Origin: an uncultured Christensenella sp.
GTDB lineage: Bacteria > Bacillota > Clostridia > Christensenellales > Borkfalkiaceae
Length of the DNA stretch: 6,220 nucleotides
Direction: 5' to 3'
Assembly (NCBI GenBank): GCA_910578765.1
Contig: CAJTRW010000019.1
Location: 33,732 to 39,951, forward strand
The notes under the pieces are model-generated. The model saw nothing but the letters and a program-made list of their open reading frames with translations. It was not told the DNA's origin and made no database searches. How positions within the stretch are numbered: the stretch's first letter is position 1; every line of letters begins with the position of its first letter. The position numbers were made by a program, and so were the translations under genes. This document shows, in pieces, positions 1-6,042 of the stretch.

Positions 1-26
1 GGCTCGGCTTATTTACAATGTTTATT

Positions 27-1232
27 CTATTCGCCGAAGTAACCCTTGAAATTCACCGCGTCGTTGAGAGGGTCGTCGGGGAAAAGGTATTTAAAGGCTT
101 CCAAAAAATAATCGTCCGTCATGCTGGCGATGAAGTCGACGACGATATCGTCGGGGCGGTCTAACATAAGCTCGTTCGTTTTATGGTCGAAGTAGGCTTT
201 GCCGTAAATTTTATGCCCTATATGGCTTTTGTAAATTAGAGAGTTTTCGTCCCTGTTTTTCAAATCGTTCAAAAACGCGGTATACATTTTTTCCGTCATA
301 GGTCTTATAGCCGTTTCGTAACAGGCGGTTACACCGTCGCTCTGGTAAATTTTAGCGTTGTTTTCGCGCTGGCAGCTTACCATTGCTTCGTACACGTCCG
401 CGCTTACCGACAGGTAGGGCTTGCCCATGCTGTTTGCAACGACGTCGGCGATTAAGTTATTTATAATTTCGGAATTGCTTTTACCTATTACGGAATCCTC
501 GAACTCCGCTTCCATACCCAGCCGCGCCGCGTCCTGCCTGTCTTTGCCGAGGTAGGCTATCATGTCGCTTATCCTTACAACGCACCCTTCGAGCGTGGAC
601 GGGTGAAGCGCGGAGACGGCGGTTTTATCCGTATAACAGTTTTCGAATATTTTATTGAAGGTTTCGAAGTCGTTAAGCGCGGACGGCGCGTACCGCTCGT
701 TCACCTTTTCGCCGCAATGGCATAAAATGCCGTCCACCGTCTGCAAAGTGAGGTTACAGCCCGAAAGTATCTGCAACACCCTTATACTGTGAACGTTATG
801 ATTGAAAAACCTGCCTGTATTGGCGCTGTAAATTTCGTTCAGGTAAAACTCTCCCCTGTGACCGAAAGGCGTATGACCTATGTCGTGACCTATGGCAATG
901 GCTTCAATCAAATCGAGATTGAGCCGCAGAACCTTGCCTATGGTGCGGGCTATCCTGGAAACCAGCTGGACGTGCGCCGCGCGACGGGTTATATCGTCGT
1001 TTTTGTAAAACGAAAACACCTGCGTCTTGTCGCTGCCTCTGTTAAAAAACGGGCTGTGGATAATTTTATCCGCGTCCACGGAGAACTGCGACCGGACGAA
1101 TTCGGTATCGTATTTGGAGTAATATTGCCTGCACGCCTGCGCGTTGCGGCAGGCGTAAGGAGAGTAAAGGTTTTCCGTTTCGTCGGAAATGCGGCGCATC
1201 TCCTCTATCTGGTTTTCGGTATAAGTTTTCAC
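27..1232 (-). CDS. HD-domain dNTP triphosphohydrolase, dGTPase-like
   Basis: Predicted cytosolic metal-dependent hydrolase of 401 aa that splits dNTPs (dGTP is the classic substrate) into deoxynucleoside and triphosphate. The HD signature is complete: His87 in RRAAHVQLVSRIARTIGK, His116-Asp117 in AIGHDIGHTPFGHRGE, and Asp223 in ISDMIAYLGKD. The upstream segment NRGSDKTQVFSF (about 64-75) matches the conserved region before the first metal-binding His in dGTPases, and the spacing fits that family rather than (p)ppGpp hydrolases or generic HD phosphodiesterases. The C-terminal half (about 240-401) is helical and less diagnostic. The start is GTG at 1232, chosen because AAGGA sits about 9 nt upstream; Met12 is the alternative. 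It is transcribed alone from the promoter at 1261-1289, divergently from pnuC. A role in dNTP pool control or phage defence is known for some relatives but cannot be decided here. Family call is strong, substrate uncertain. Confidence 0.9.
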   Translation of the reverse strand: MKTYTENQIEEMRRISDETENLYSPYACRNAQACRQYYSKYDTEFVRSQFSVDADKIIHSPFFNRGSDKTQVFSFYKNDDITRRAAHVQLVSRIARTIGKVLRLNLDLIEAIAIGHDIGHTPFGHRGEFYLNEIYSANTGRFFNHNVHSIRVLQILSGCNLTLQTVDGILCHCGEKVNERYAPSALNDFETFNKIFENCYTDKTAVSALHPSTLEGCVVRISDMIAYLGKDRQDAARLGMEAEFEDSVIGKSNSEIINNLIADVVANSMGKPYLSVSADVYEAMVSCQRENNAKIYQSDGVTACYETAIRPMTEKMYTAFLNDLKNRDENSLIYKSHIGHKIYGKAYFDHKTNELMLDRPDDIVVDFIASMTDDYFLEAFKYLFPDDPLNDAVNFKGYFGE

Positions 1233-1260
1233 AAAAAAATTTCCTTGAATGTTTTAATTA

Positions 1261-1289
1261 TTTATATCACATTGCGCCGATAATGTCAA
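1261..1289 (-). promoter_or_regulatory. Sigma-A promoter of the dGTPase-like gene
   Basis: On the minus strand the -35 is a perfect TTGACA (1284-1289) and the -10 is TATAAA (1261-1266), with a 17-nt spacer and a TG one base before the -10 (extended -10). The predicted start near 1254 gives a leader of only about 20 nt that holds the AAGGA ribosome binding site. Confidence 0.8.
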
Positions 1290-1325
1290 TATTTAAACCG
1301 TTGCCGCAATATGCGCGCGCAACGC

Positions 1326-1354
1326 TTGATTAATTTAAAACGGCATGCTATAAT
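1326..1354 (+). promoter_or_regulatory. Sigma-A promoter of the pnuC transcript
   Basis: TTGATT (1326-1331), a 17-nt spacer and a perfect TATAAT (1349-1354), preceded by TGC so the -10 is extended. The predicted start near 1361 lies about 10 nt before the first leader hairpin, so the whole structured leader is transcribed. It is back-to-back with the minus-strand promoter at 1261-1289. Confidence 0.8.
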
Positions 1355-1370
1355 ATGTAAAAATAAATAA

Positions 1371-1454
1371 GCCGCCACCGGGCGGCAAAAATGCGGACAG
1401 CATTCCGGTCTACGCCGTTAGGTCTTTGAAGGCGCAGACAGGGAGGCTGTTTTT
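1371..1454 (+). promoter_or_regulatory. Structured pnuC leader, candidate riboswitch or attenuator
   Basis: Two mutually exclusive folds are visible. Fold 1 is an imperfect hairpin: 1397-1416 pairs with 1431-1450 in blocks of 5, 4, 4 and 4 bp (one G-U) separated by three single mismatches, with a 14-nt loop and TTTTT at 1450-1454. It buries GGGAGG (1441-1446) and looks like a terminator or sequestor. Fold 2 has hairpin GCCGCC/GGCGGC (1371-1376/1381-1386), whose loop ACCGG (1377-1381) can pair with CCGGT (1405-1409), plus hairpin AATGC/GCATT (1390-1394/1400-1404). Fold 2 consumes the 5' arm of fold 1. Known classes upstream of pnuC-family genes include NAD+-II (pnuC motif), TPP and FMN riboswitches. 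I do not recognise TPP or FMN consensus here, and cannot confirm or exclude a divergent NAD+-II element. That ligand control exists is inference; the pairings are directly visible. Confidence 0.6.
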
Positions 1455-1469
1455 AAATGAAATAATATG
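1440..1469 (+). promoter_or_regulatory. Unusual initiation region: distant SD and two-codon mini-ORF before pnuC
   Basis: The only SD-like sequence, AGGGAGG (1440-1446), is 20 nt from the pnuC ATG at 1467, too far for normal use. It is 10 nt from another ATG at 1457 that opens a start-stop frame, ATG AAA TAA (1457-1465). One base separates that stop from the pnuC start. PnuC may be reached by termination-reinitiation, or the SD may be brought closer by RNA folding. Confidence 0.4.
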
Positions 1470-2195
1470 AAATTTTTTGTAAAAACCTTTAAATCGCTGA
1501 CCGCGTTTGAAATTGTACTTTGGGTCGGCTCCGTCGTTGCGATAACCGTAGCGTTTACAGCCGCGCGCAATACGGACTATCTTACCTTATGCGCCTCGCT
1601 TGTAGGGGCGACCGCGCTGATATTCATTGCCAAGGGAAACGTTTTCGGTCAGTTCGTAATGTTGGCTTTCGCCGCGCTGTACGGCGCCGTATCCTACTAC
1701 TTCCGCTATTACGGGGAAATGATAACGTACCTCGGCATGACCGCGCCCGTAACGGTTATAGCGATAATTACCTGGCTTAAACACCCCTCCTCAGACGGTA
1801 ACCCCGCGGTTAAAGTGAACAGCCTTAAATTGCGCGAATATATCTTCCTTGCCGTGCTTTCCGCAGGCGTCACGACGGGCTTTTATTTTATATTGAAGGC
1901 TTTCGACACCCCGAATATAATTTTCGGCACGGTTTCCGTATTCACAAGCTTCACCGCCTCCTATCTGGAAATGCGGCGCAGTGAATTTTACGCTGTTTGC
2001 TTTGTCGCCAACGATATTGTGCTGATTGTTTTATGGTCGCTTGCAACCGCAGAAAACCTTAATTATATATGTATGATAATCTGCTTTGCCGTGTTTTTGA
2101 TAAACGACGTTTACGGATTTATAAACTGGACGAAAACCAAAAGAAGGCAAAAATCGGCGGAGGCGGAAAGCAACGCACCCGCGCGGGAGGAATAA
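1467..2195 (+). CDS. pnuC: PnuC-family vitamin transporter (likely nicotinamide riboside)
   Basis: Integral membrane facilitator of 242 aa in the PnuC family, whose members import nicotinamide riboside (PnuC), riboflavin (PnuX) or thiamine (PnuT), with trapping by phosphorylation inside. Hydrophobic segments lie at about 17-32, 38-56, 60-78, 87-104, 122-143, 150-166, 173-193 and 197-217. Family hallmarks are the N-terminal SLTAFEIVLW, the LYGAVSYYFRYYGE stretch followed by ITWLKHPS (about 71-108), and the C-terminal NDVYGFINW (213-221), matching the N-x-x-Y-G-x-x-x-W motif. The tail after 222 is Lys/Arg then Glu/Ala rich and cytosolic. The ATG at 1467 is the first possible start because TGA lies in frame at 1458. 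No kinase gene follows in the window, so substrate must be inferred: nicotinamide riboside is the default, thiamine or riboflavin remain possible. It is probably regulated by the structured leader at 1371-1454. No clear terminator separates it from the convergent gene. Confidence 0.88.
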   Translation: MKFFVKTFKSLTAFEIVLWVGSVVAITVAFTAARNTDYLTLCASLVGATALIFIAKGNVFGQFVMLAFAALYGAVSYYFRYYGEMITYLGMTAPVTVIAIITWLKHPSSDGNPAVKVNSLKLREYIFLAVLSAGVTTGFYFILKAFDTPNIIFGTVSVFTSFTASYLEMRRSEFYAVCFVANDIVLIVLWSLATAENLNYICMIICFAVFLINDVYGFINWTKTKRRQKSAEAESNAPAREE

Positions 2196-2207
2196 AATTA
2201 AGTCGCT

Positions 2208-2216
2208 CCCCCCCCC
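2208..2216. repeat. Run of nine C between convergent genes
   Basis: A C9 homopolymer fills much of the 22-nt gap between the pnuC stop (2193-2195) and the stop of the convergent gene (2218-2220). It lies outside both reading frames, so length changes would not alter either protein. Confidence 0.9.
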
Positions 2217-2217
2217 G

Positions 2218-3627
2218 TTATGCGCTTATAACGCCTATTTGGTTTGCTTTTAATCCCTCGTTCCATATACCGCCGTTTGCAAAGCGCACGGCATAAAGCG
2301 GAGCGCCGTCCGACTCGTCGCCGCATATGCGCATATATACCGAGTAACCGCCGGCGGGCAAAGCGCAGTCAAATTCGAACTTCACATCGCTTTCGCCGCC
2401 GTATAAACCTGCGCTTCCCGAAAAGACCTCATTCCCAAGCGAATCCGCTACTATTATTTGCATCTGTTTTTTCTTGAACATATTTCCGAAACCGACGTTT
2501 TGTATTTCAAGCTTACCGTAAAGCCTGCCGGAAGCGTAACCGAGCGCGCTGCGACGCAGAACAAACCTGTAACCCATTCTGTTTTCTATATAAGAAAACG
2601 CCGTACTGCCGTAATAGTGCTTATCGTTTCCGCACGACTCGGTGTAAAACGTCTTTTTCCATTTGTCAATGACGTTGTTGTTCCACTCTATATTCAGATA
2701 GCTTAATTTAAGCGCGTACATTTCGGGCAGACAGTTTTCTATGTCGTGGAGCTTACTGTCCGGCGCTACGACCTCGCCGCCGAACGGCAGACGGACGTTG
2801 CGCTCGCTTAAAAAAGCTACGTCCCTTTCTCTGTCGGCGTACGTGCCCAAATCGTTTGCGGAACCCAGATAACCGTCGTTGAAAAGTCCCAACCGCGCCG
2901 ACTTGTCGTTTACCGGGGTCTCGTAATCCGCAATTTGTCCGCCGGAAATACCCAAATAGTCGTAAATCATTTTGGGGGTGCGCACAAGCACGGCTATATT
3001 TTCGGTGTTGCCGAGATAAGCGTCTATAAGCGGCGAAATATGCCCGGCGTTTGCTATGTCGCTGGAATGCATTTCTCCCCAGGGACCTATCATGCCCACT
3101 TCAACCGCGGTTATAACGCTTTCATACTTATTTAAAACCGAGCATATCTGAATTATGTGCCCCTGCATTACCGCGTCGGACGGCTCTGCGTTTTTCATGT
3201 CGCCGAACCCCGGCGCATAGGCAAACCTTACGATTGCGTTCTTTTCGCATTTGCGCATATCCGCAAGCAGATTTTCAAAATCCGAAAGGGCTTTATCCGT
3301 AAACGGTTTGTCCGCGCCGCCCGCCGCCGAAGAATACGCGCTTATATCCATACGCAGATGCAAAAGCCGCGCCGCGCTGTTTATATTTGCGTTGGGCTTG
3401 ACTTCCGTATCCGTAACCTTGACGTACACGGGGCGGTAAAAGCCTTGGTCGGGATTATTCAAAGCTTCCGTGCTTTCGTTATAGTCCAGCGACTGCAATT
3501 TCGGTTCGGGCAATTTCGGTTCGGGCAATTCAGAACAGCCGCGCGCCGCTACGCCCGCGCCTATTATCGCCGCAACGGCGACTGCCGCCGCCGCTATAAG
3601 ACAGAGATATATTTTTAATTTTTTCAT
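2218..3627 (-). CDS. Exported DUF4874/DUF4832-type protein, possible lipoprotein
   Basis: A 469-aa protein of unknown function. The N-terminus (MKKLK, then hydrophobic Ala/Ile/Val residues about 7-28) is a signal peptide or anchor. Cys31 follows ARG, a poor lipobox because Arg sits before Gly, but the Pro-rich linker after it (34-44, two copies of LPEPK) is typical of surface lipoproteins. The body matches the DUF4874 plus DUF4832 pair by motif: NNPDQGFYR (57-65), VEVGMIGPWGEMH (175-187), LFNDGYLGS...GTY (248-263), YLNIEWNNNVIDKWKK (310-325) and GYRFVLRRS (352-360), then a beta-rich end (about 370-450). The N-terminal part resembles a TIM barrel and Glu185 of GPWGE could be catalytic, as in glycosidases; that is inference. 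The start is fixed by the signal peptide, since the next Met is residue 93. There is no ribosome binding site and the -10 is 6 nt upstream. It is divergent from sdaA. Confidence 0.75.
   Translation of the reverse strand: MKKLKIYLCLIAAAAVAVAAIIGAGVAARGCSELPEPKLPEPKLQSLDYNESTEALNNPDQGFYRPVYVKVTDTEVKPNANINSAARLLHLRMDISAYSSAAGGADKPFTDKALSDFENLLADMRKCEKNAIVRFAYAPGFGDMKNAEPSDAVMQGHIIQICSVLNKYESVITAVEVGMIGPWGEMHSSDIANAGHISPLIDAYLGNTENIAVLVRTPKMIYDYLGISGGQIADYETPVNDKSARLGLFNDGYLGSANDLGTYADRERDVAFLSERNVRLPFGGEVVAPDSKLHDIENCLPEMYALKLSYLNIEWNNNVIDKWKKTFYTESCGNDKHYYGSTAFSYIENRMGYRFVLRRSALGYASGRLYGKLEIQNVGFGNMFKKKQMQIIVADSLGNEVFSGSAGLYGGESDVKFEFDCALPAGGYSVYMRICGDESDGAPLYAVRFANGGIWNEGLKANQIGVISA
3496..3530 (-). 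repeat. 15-bp tandem repeat coding LPEPK units
   Basis: Two perfect copies of CAATTTCGGTTCGGG (plus strand 3496-3510 and 3511-3525), then CAATT of a third. Being 15 bp, it keeps frame and encodes LPEPK LPEPK L in the linker just after the signal peptide of the exported protein. Slippage would change linker length without breaking the gene. Confidence 0.9.
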
Positions 3628-3633
3628 AAAAGT

Positions 3634-3661
3634 ATTATAGCATAAACCGCAAAAAAAACAA
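3634..3661 (-). promoter_or_regulatory. Extended -10 promoter giving a near-leaderless mRNA
   Basis: On the minus strand a perfect TATAAT (3634-3639) is preceded by TGC (extended -10). The -35 is weak, TTGTTT (3656-3661) with a 16-nt spacer. Only 6 nt separate the -10 from the ATG at 3627, so a start about 7 nt downstream falls on or beside the A of ATG. Confidence 0.65.
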
Positions 3662-3700
3662 AGTAATCGGGCCGTAAAAACGATATTTTACCGCCGATTG

Positions 3701-3729
3701 TTGACAAATACCCTCCGCGGCTATAAAAT
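3701..3729 (+). promoter_or_regulatory. Sigma-A promoter of sdaA
   Basis: Perfect TTGACA (3701-3706), 17-nt spacer and TAAAAT (3724-3729, 5 of 6). The predicted start near 3736 gives a leader of about 13 nt that carries the ribosome binding site GAGG (3737-3740), 8 nt before the ATG. Confidence 0.8.
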
Positions 3730-3748
3730 GAATTAAGAGGGAAAGAAA

Positions 3749-4972
3749 ATGCAATCTTTGCGTGAAATTTATAAAATAGGCCGCGGGCCGTCCAGCTCGC
3801 ACACCATGGGACCAGAACGCGCAGTAAGTATTATGAAGCTGCGCTATCCCGAGGCCGACCTTTTCGAGGTGACGCTTTACGGCTCTCTCGCGCTGACGGG
3901 CAAAGGACACGGCACTGACAACGTAATTATAAACACTGCCGCGCCCGTCAAGTGCCGCGTGGCTTGGGATACCGTGACGGAATGTCCCGTCCACCCCAAC
4001 ACTATGGATATAGAGGTTTATTCCGAAAACAGGCGGCTTGCGCGCAAACGCGTGTACAGCGTAGGCGGCGGCACGGTGGTGTTCGAAGGAGAGCCGCCTT
4101 CGCTTTACGAGAAATACGCCGACGACGGAATTTATGCTTTAAACACCTTCAAAGAAATAGCCGACCACTGCAAAAACGAAAATATGCGCCTGTGGGAATA
4201 TGCGCGCGAGTGCGAGGGTGAAGAAATTTTCGTCTATCTGTCCGGGGTGTGGGAGCGCATGAAGCAAACCATACACGAGGGGCTTACGACGTCGGGCGTG
4301 CTGCCCGGGTGTCTGGGTACCAAACGGCGCGCGCAGAAGCTTTACAACCAGCGGCACATAGACGAGTCCGCCCAAACGCGCGAAAACAGACTTGTATGCT
4401 CCTACGCTTTCGCCACAAGCGAACAGAACGCCGCGGGCGGAGTAATAGTAACAGCGCCGACATGCGGAGCGTGCGGCGTGGTTCCCTCCGTACTCATGTA
4501 CATGCAGGAGACGCGCGCATTTACCGACGAAGCTATCGTCCGCGCACTGGCTACGGGCGGCATAGTCGGCAACCTTATAAAGAAAAACGCCTCCATCAGC
4601 GGTGCGGAATGCGGCTGTCAGGCGGAGATAGGTTCGGCATGCTCGATGGCGGCGGCGGCGCTTGCGGAGCTTTTCGGCATGGGGCTGGGGCAGATAGAAT
4701 ACGCCGCGGAGGTCGCCATGGAACACCATTTGGGACTGACGTGCGACCCCATAGCCGGGCTTGTGCAGATACCTTGTATAGAGCGCAACGCGGTTGCCGC
4801 AATGAGGGCGATAAACGCGCTGTCTTTGGCAAACTTCCTTGCGGACACGCGCATGATAAGCTTTGATACGGTTGTAACTACAATGTACAACACGGGGAAG
4901 GATTTACTTAACAGTTACAGGGAAACTTCTTCCGGCGGACTTGCAAAATACTACGAAATTAAGAATAAATAG
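3749..4972 (+). CDS. sdaA: L-serine dehydratase, iron-sulfur dependent, single chain
   Basis: Cytosolic enzyme of 407 aa that deaminates L-serine to pyruvate and ammonia using a [4Fe-4S] cluster rather than PLP. The small N-terminal (beta) domain carries IGRGPSSSHTMGP (10-22), the family signature. The alpha domain begins near 165 and contains TSGVLPG (181-187), SEQNAAGG (224-231), TAPTCGACGVVPS (235-247), GAECGCQAEIGSACSMAAA (285-303) and TCDPIAGLVQIPC (331-343). Cluster ligands should be Cys290, Cys332 and Cys343; their spacing (42 and 11) equals that of the Legionella enzyme (Cys343/385/396, from memory). The chain is shorter than E. coli SdaA (454 aa) and close to one-chain enzymes of about 400 aa in other anaerobes. 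It ends in GGLAKYYEIKNK and lacks the C-terminal Cys that plugs the Legionella active site. Start ATG is supported by GAGG 8 nt upstream. It is monocistronic, ending at the terminator at 5056-5088. Confidence 0.95.
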   Translation: MQSLREIYKIGRGPSSSHTMGPERAVSIMKLRYPEADLFEVTLYGSLALTGKGHGTDNVIINTAAPVKCRVAWDTVTECPVHPNTMDIEVYSENRRLARKRVYSVGGGTVVFEGEPPSLYEKYADDGIYALNTFKEIADHCKNENMRLWEYARECEGEEIFVYLSGVWERMKQTIHEGLTTSGVLPGCLGTKRRAQKLYNQRHIDESAQTRENRLVCSYAFATSEQNAAGGVIVTAPTCGACGVVPSVLMYMQETRAFTDEAIVRALATGGIVGNLIKKNASISGAECGCQAEIGSACSMAAAALAELFGMGLGQIEYAAEVAMEHHLGLTCDPIAGLVQIPCIERNAVAAMRAINALSLANFLADTRMISFDTVVTTMYNTGKDLLNSYRETSSGGLAKYYEIKNK

Positions 4973-5012
4973 AAAAAGGCTTTCCGTAAAGTGTGTGTTC
5001 CATAGGTAATTT
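4973..5012 (+). repeat. Copy A of an inverted dispersed repeat, after sdaA
   Basis: Starting right after the sdaA stop, this stretch holds GGCTTTCCGT (4978-4987), a 9-nt spacer, GTTCCATAGG (4997-5006) and AATTT (5008-5012). The same blocks occur in the same order on the minus strand at 6106-6066, with a 7-nt spacer and two one-base insertions. A small hairpin with an ATA loop (TTCC-ATA-GG-T-AA) is kept in both. It lies about 45 nt before a T-tailed terminator, as the other copy also does. Confidence 0.7.
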
Positions 5013-5055
5013 ATAAAAAATAAAATTTTTAGAGTTGTACTTTCAAGCGAGGACA

Positions 5056-5088
5056 AAAGCTCTCGAACAATTTGTTCGAGAGCTTTTT
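5056..5088 (+). terminator. Strong bidirectional intrinsic terminator
   Basis: A perfect 15-bp inverted repeat (5056-5070 and 5072-5086, one base between; the real loop is AATTT or slightly larger) with T5 at 5084-5088 on the plus strand and TTTT on the minus strand. It ends sdaA and can also end the convergent gene at 5134-5937. Confidence 0.92.
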
Positions 5089-5104
5089 ACTACAAACTAT
5101 TTAG

Positions 5105-5128
5105 AAAGATAAATTGAAATTTATCTTT
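5105..5128. repeat. AT-rich 11-bp inverted repeat beside the terminator
   Basis: AAAGATAAATT (5105-5115) and AATTTATCTTT (5118-5128) form a perfect inverted repeat just past the stop of the minus-strand gene at 5134. It is too AT-rich for a good terminator but may protect a 3' end or assist the terminator at 5056-5088. Confidence 0.6.
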
Positions 5129-5133
5129 ACTTT

Positions 5134-5937
5134 CTATTCATCAAAATTTTGCGAGTCGCGAATAAGTTTTACTTTACCGTAAATTACATCTGCGGCGCCG
5201 TACTTGACCATACATTTAAAGCTTATAGTAAGGCTGTCCTCCGTATGTTCTAATATGACAAATTCGCCATAGTCGATATCGTCGCTTTCCGCCGTCTCCA
5301 AGCCGCAGCAATAGCCGTTGTTCGATGCAAAAAATATTCCCTTATCGGTTAAGTTCTCTTCGGGTAAAATCAAACCCGAATTGTTTTCTTCGGCGAACGG
5401 AACTTCGTCGAAATAACCGATATTCAACTTAAAAAGATTGCTTTCGTAATCAAGTATATCGTCGTACTCTTCGGGGGTTGATATCATTTTTGTGCCGTAT
5501 ATTTGTAAAGCTAAATGATTGCCTTTAATGCCTTTGAAGCCTTTTTGCGTGGCAAATTTGCCTTCAGCCGAGAATTTAATACCTTCCCGCGTAAAATTAA
5601 CAAAACCAATCTCGCTGCTCTTCTTGTAGTCCAAAGCTGCATAAGCACCGTTAAGAAATCCGATTAGGATGTTATTTGCGGCTACTATATTGTCTCTCGC
5701 GTCTTTCAAATTCGCTACGGTTCTTTTGATTTGTTTTTCTGTTTTGTGCATGAGAACGGCGAACGTAACGGTAGTTGTTAAAAGTAAACCGCATAACGCT
5801 GTAAAACAAAACGAATACGGAAATTTCAATCCTACGCCGAGTAGCGGTAATGGTGTTAGTATCGCAAAAAGAACCGTAAGATTTTTGAATAGTTTTATAC
5901 GCTTTTCCAATAAACGTAAATCGATATTGTCTTTCAT
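5134..5937 (-). CDS. Unrecognised two-pass membrane protein
   Basis: A 267-aa protein I do not recognise. Residues 1-18 are charged. Two hydrophobic segments follow (about 19-38 and 42-63), separated only by a short turn, so both ends probably face the cytosol. A charged helical stretch (about 64-101, KTEKQIKRTVANLKDARDN) could be a short coiled coil. The rest (about 105-267) looks like a soluble alpha/beta domain rich in Asp/Glu with alternating hydrophobic strands (IFFASNNGYCCGLE, GEFVILEHTEDSLTISFKC) and no obvious catalytic motif. The ATG at 5937 is chosen because GGAG lies 6 nt upstream; an in-frame ATG at 5985 would put the start codon upstream of the -10. The gene is visibly AT-richer than its neighbours and stands between inverted copies of a repeat, hinting at separate origin. 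Possible roles such as immunity, sensing or an envelope accessory are not supported by any motif. Confidence 0.8.
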   Translation of the reverse strand: MKDNIDLRLLEKRIKLFKNLTVLFAILTPLPLLGVGLKFPYSFCFTALCGLLLTTTVTFAVLMHKTEKQIKRTVANLKDARDNIVAANNILIGFLNGAYAALDYKKSSEIGFVNFTREGIKFSAEGKFATQKGFKGIKGNHLALQIYGTKMISTPEEYDDILDYESNLFKLNIGYFDEVPFAEENNSGLILPEENLTDKGIFFASNNGYCCGLETAESDDIDYGEFVILEHTEDSLTISFKCMVKYGAADVIYGKVKLIRDSQNFDE

Positions 5938-5973
5938 GTTTGTCTCCGCTAAATTACTGTTTATTGCTCTGTT

Positions 5974-6002
5974 ATTATACAACAATCAAATTAGAATGTA
6001 AA
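5974..6002 (-). promoter_or_regulatory. Sigma-A promoter of the two-pass membrane protein gene
   Basis: On the minus strand TTTACA (5997-6002, 5 of 6), 17-nt spacer and perfect TATAAT (5974-5979). The predicted start near 5967 gives a leader of about 30 nt with the GGAG site. The -35 directly abuts the T-tract of the upstream minus-strand terminator, so the gene is insulated from transcription entering from above 6042. Confidence 0.8.
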
Positions 6003-6042
6003 GTAAAAGCGCACTTGCCTTGCTTGCAAGGTATAGTGCGCT
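6001..6042 (-). terminator. Minus-strand intrinsic terminator with rival hairpin
   Basis: AGCGCACT and AGTGCGCT (6008-6015/6035-6042) form an 8-bp stem, and CCTTG/CAAGG (6018-6022/6027-6031) caps it with a CTTG loop after a small internal loop. On the minus strand it is followed by TTTTACTT. It should end an RNA coming from above 6042. An alternative hairpin, GTATAG/CTATAC (6031-6036/6041-6046), shares bases with the arm at 6035-6042 and cannot coexist with it. Confidence 0.7.

Noticed and set aside
1..26. Possible terminator after the dGTPase-like gene.
   Set aside because: Only 26 nt are available and no hairpin is visible; any terminator would lie outside the window.
789..1283. Plus-strand open frame of 164 codons opposite the dGTPase-like gene.
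   Set aside because: Antisense shadow of the HD-domain region, and it ends inside the promoter of that gene.
1371..1386. GCCGCC/GGCGGC hairpin as a minus-strand terminator.
   Set aside because: The minus-strand tail is TTATTTATTTTT, but it lies upstream of the dGTPase-like promoter with no gene feeding it, and on the plus strand it fits the pnuC leader better.
2216..2233. CGTTAT/ATAACG hairpin as a terminator for pnuC.
   Set aside because: Only 6 weak base pairs, overlapping the other gene's coding end, with no T-tract behind it.
3157..3618. Plus-strand open frame of 153 codons opposite the exported-protein gene.
   Set aside because: Arg-rich antisense shadow of a protein with signal peptide and conserved motifs; no promoter or SD supports it.
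3728..3736. A second ATG-codon-TAA mini-ORF (ATG AAT TAA) just upstream of sdaA.
   Set aside because: It overlaps the -10 hexamer TAAAAT and lies at or before the predicted transcription start, so it would not be in the mRNA.
4139..4866. Long open frames of about 200 codons on both strands inside sdaA.
   Set aside because: They are Arg/His/Ala-rich readings of GC-rich codons of a clearly conserved enzyme and contain no recognisable family motif.
5938..5985. N-terminal extension of the membrane-protein gene to an ATG at 5985.
   Set aside because: The extension would cover the TATAAT at 5974-5979 and has no SD, whereas the ATG at 5937 has GGAG 6 nt upstream.
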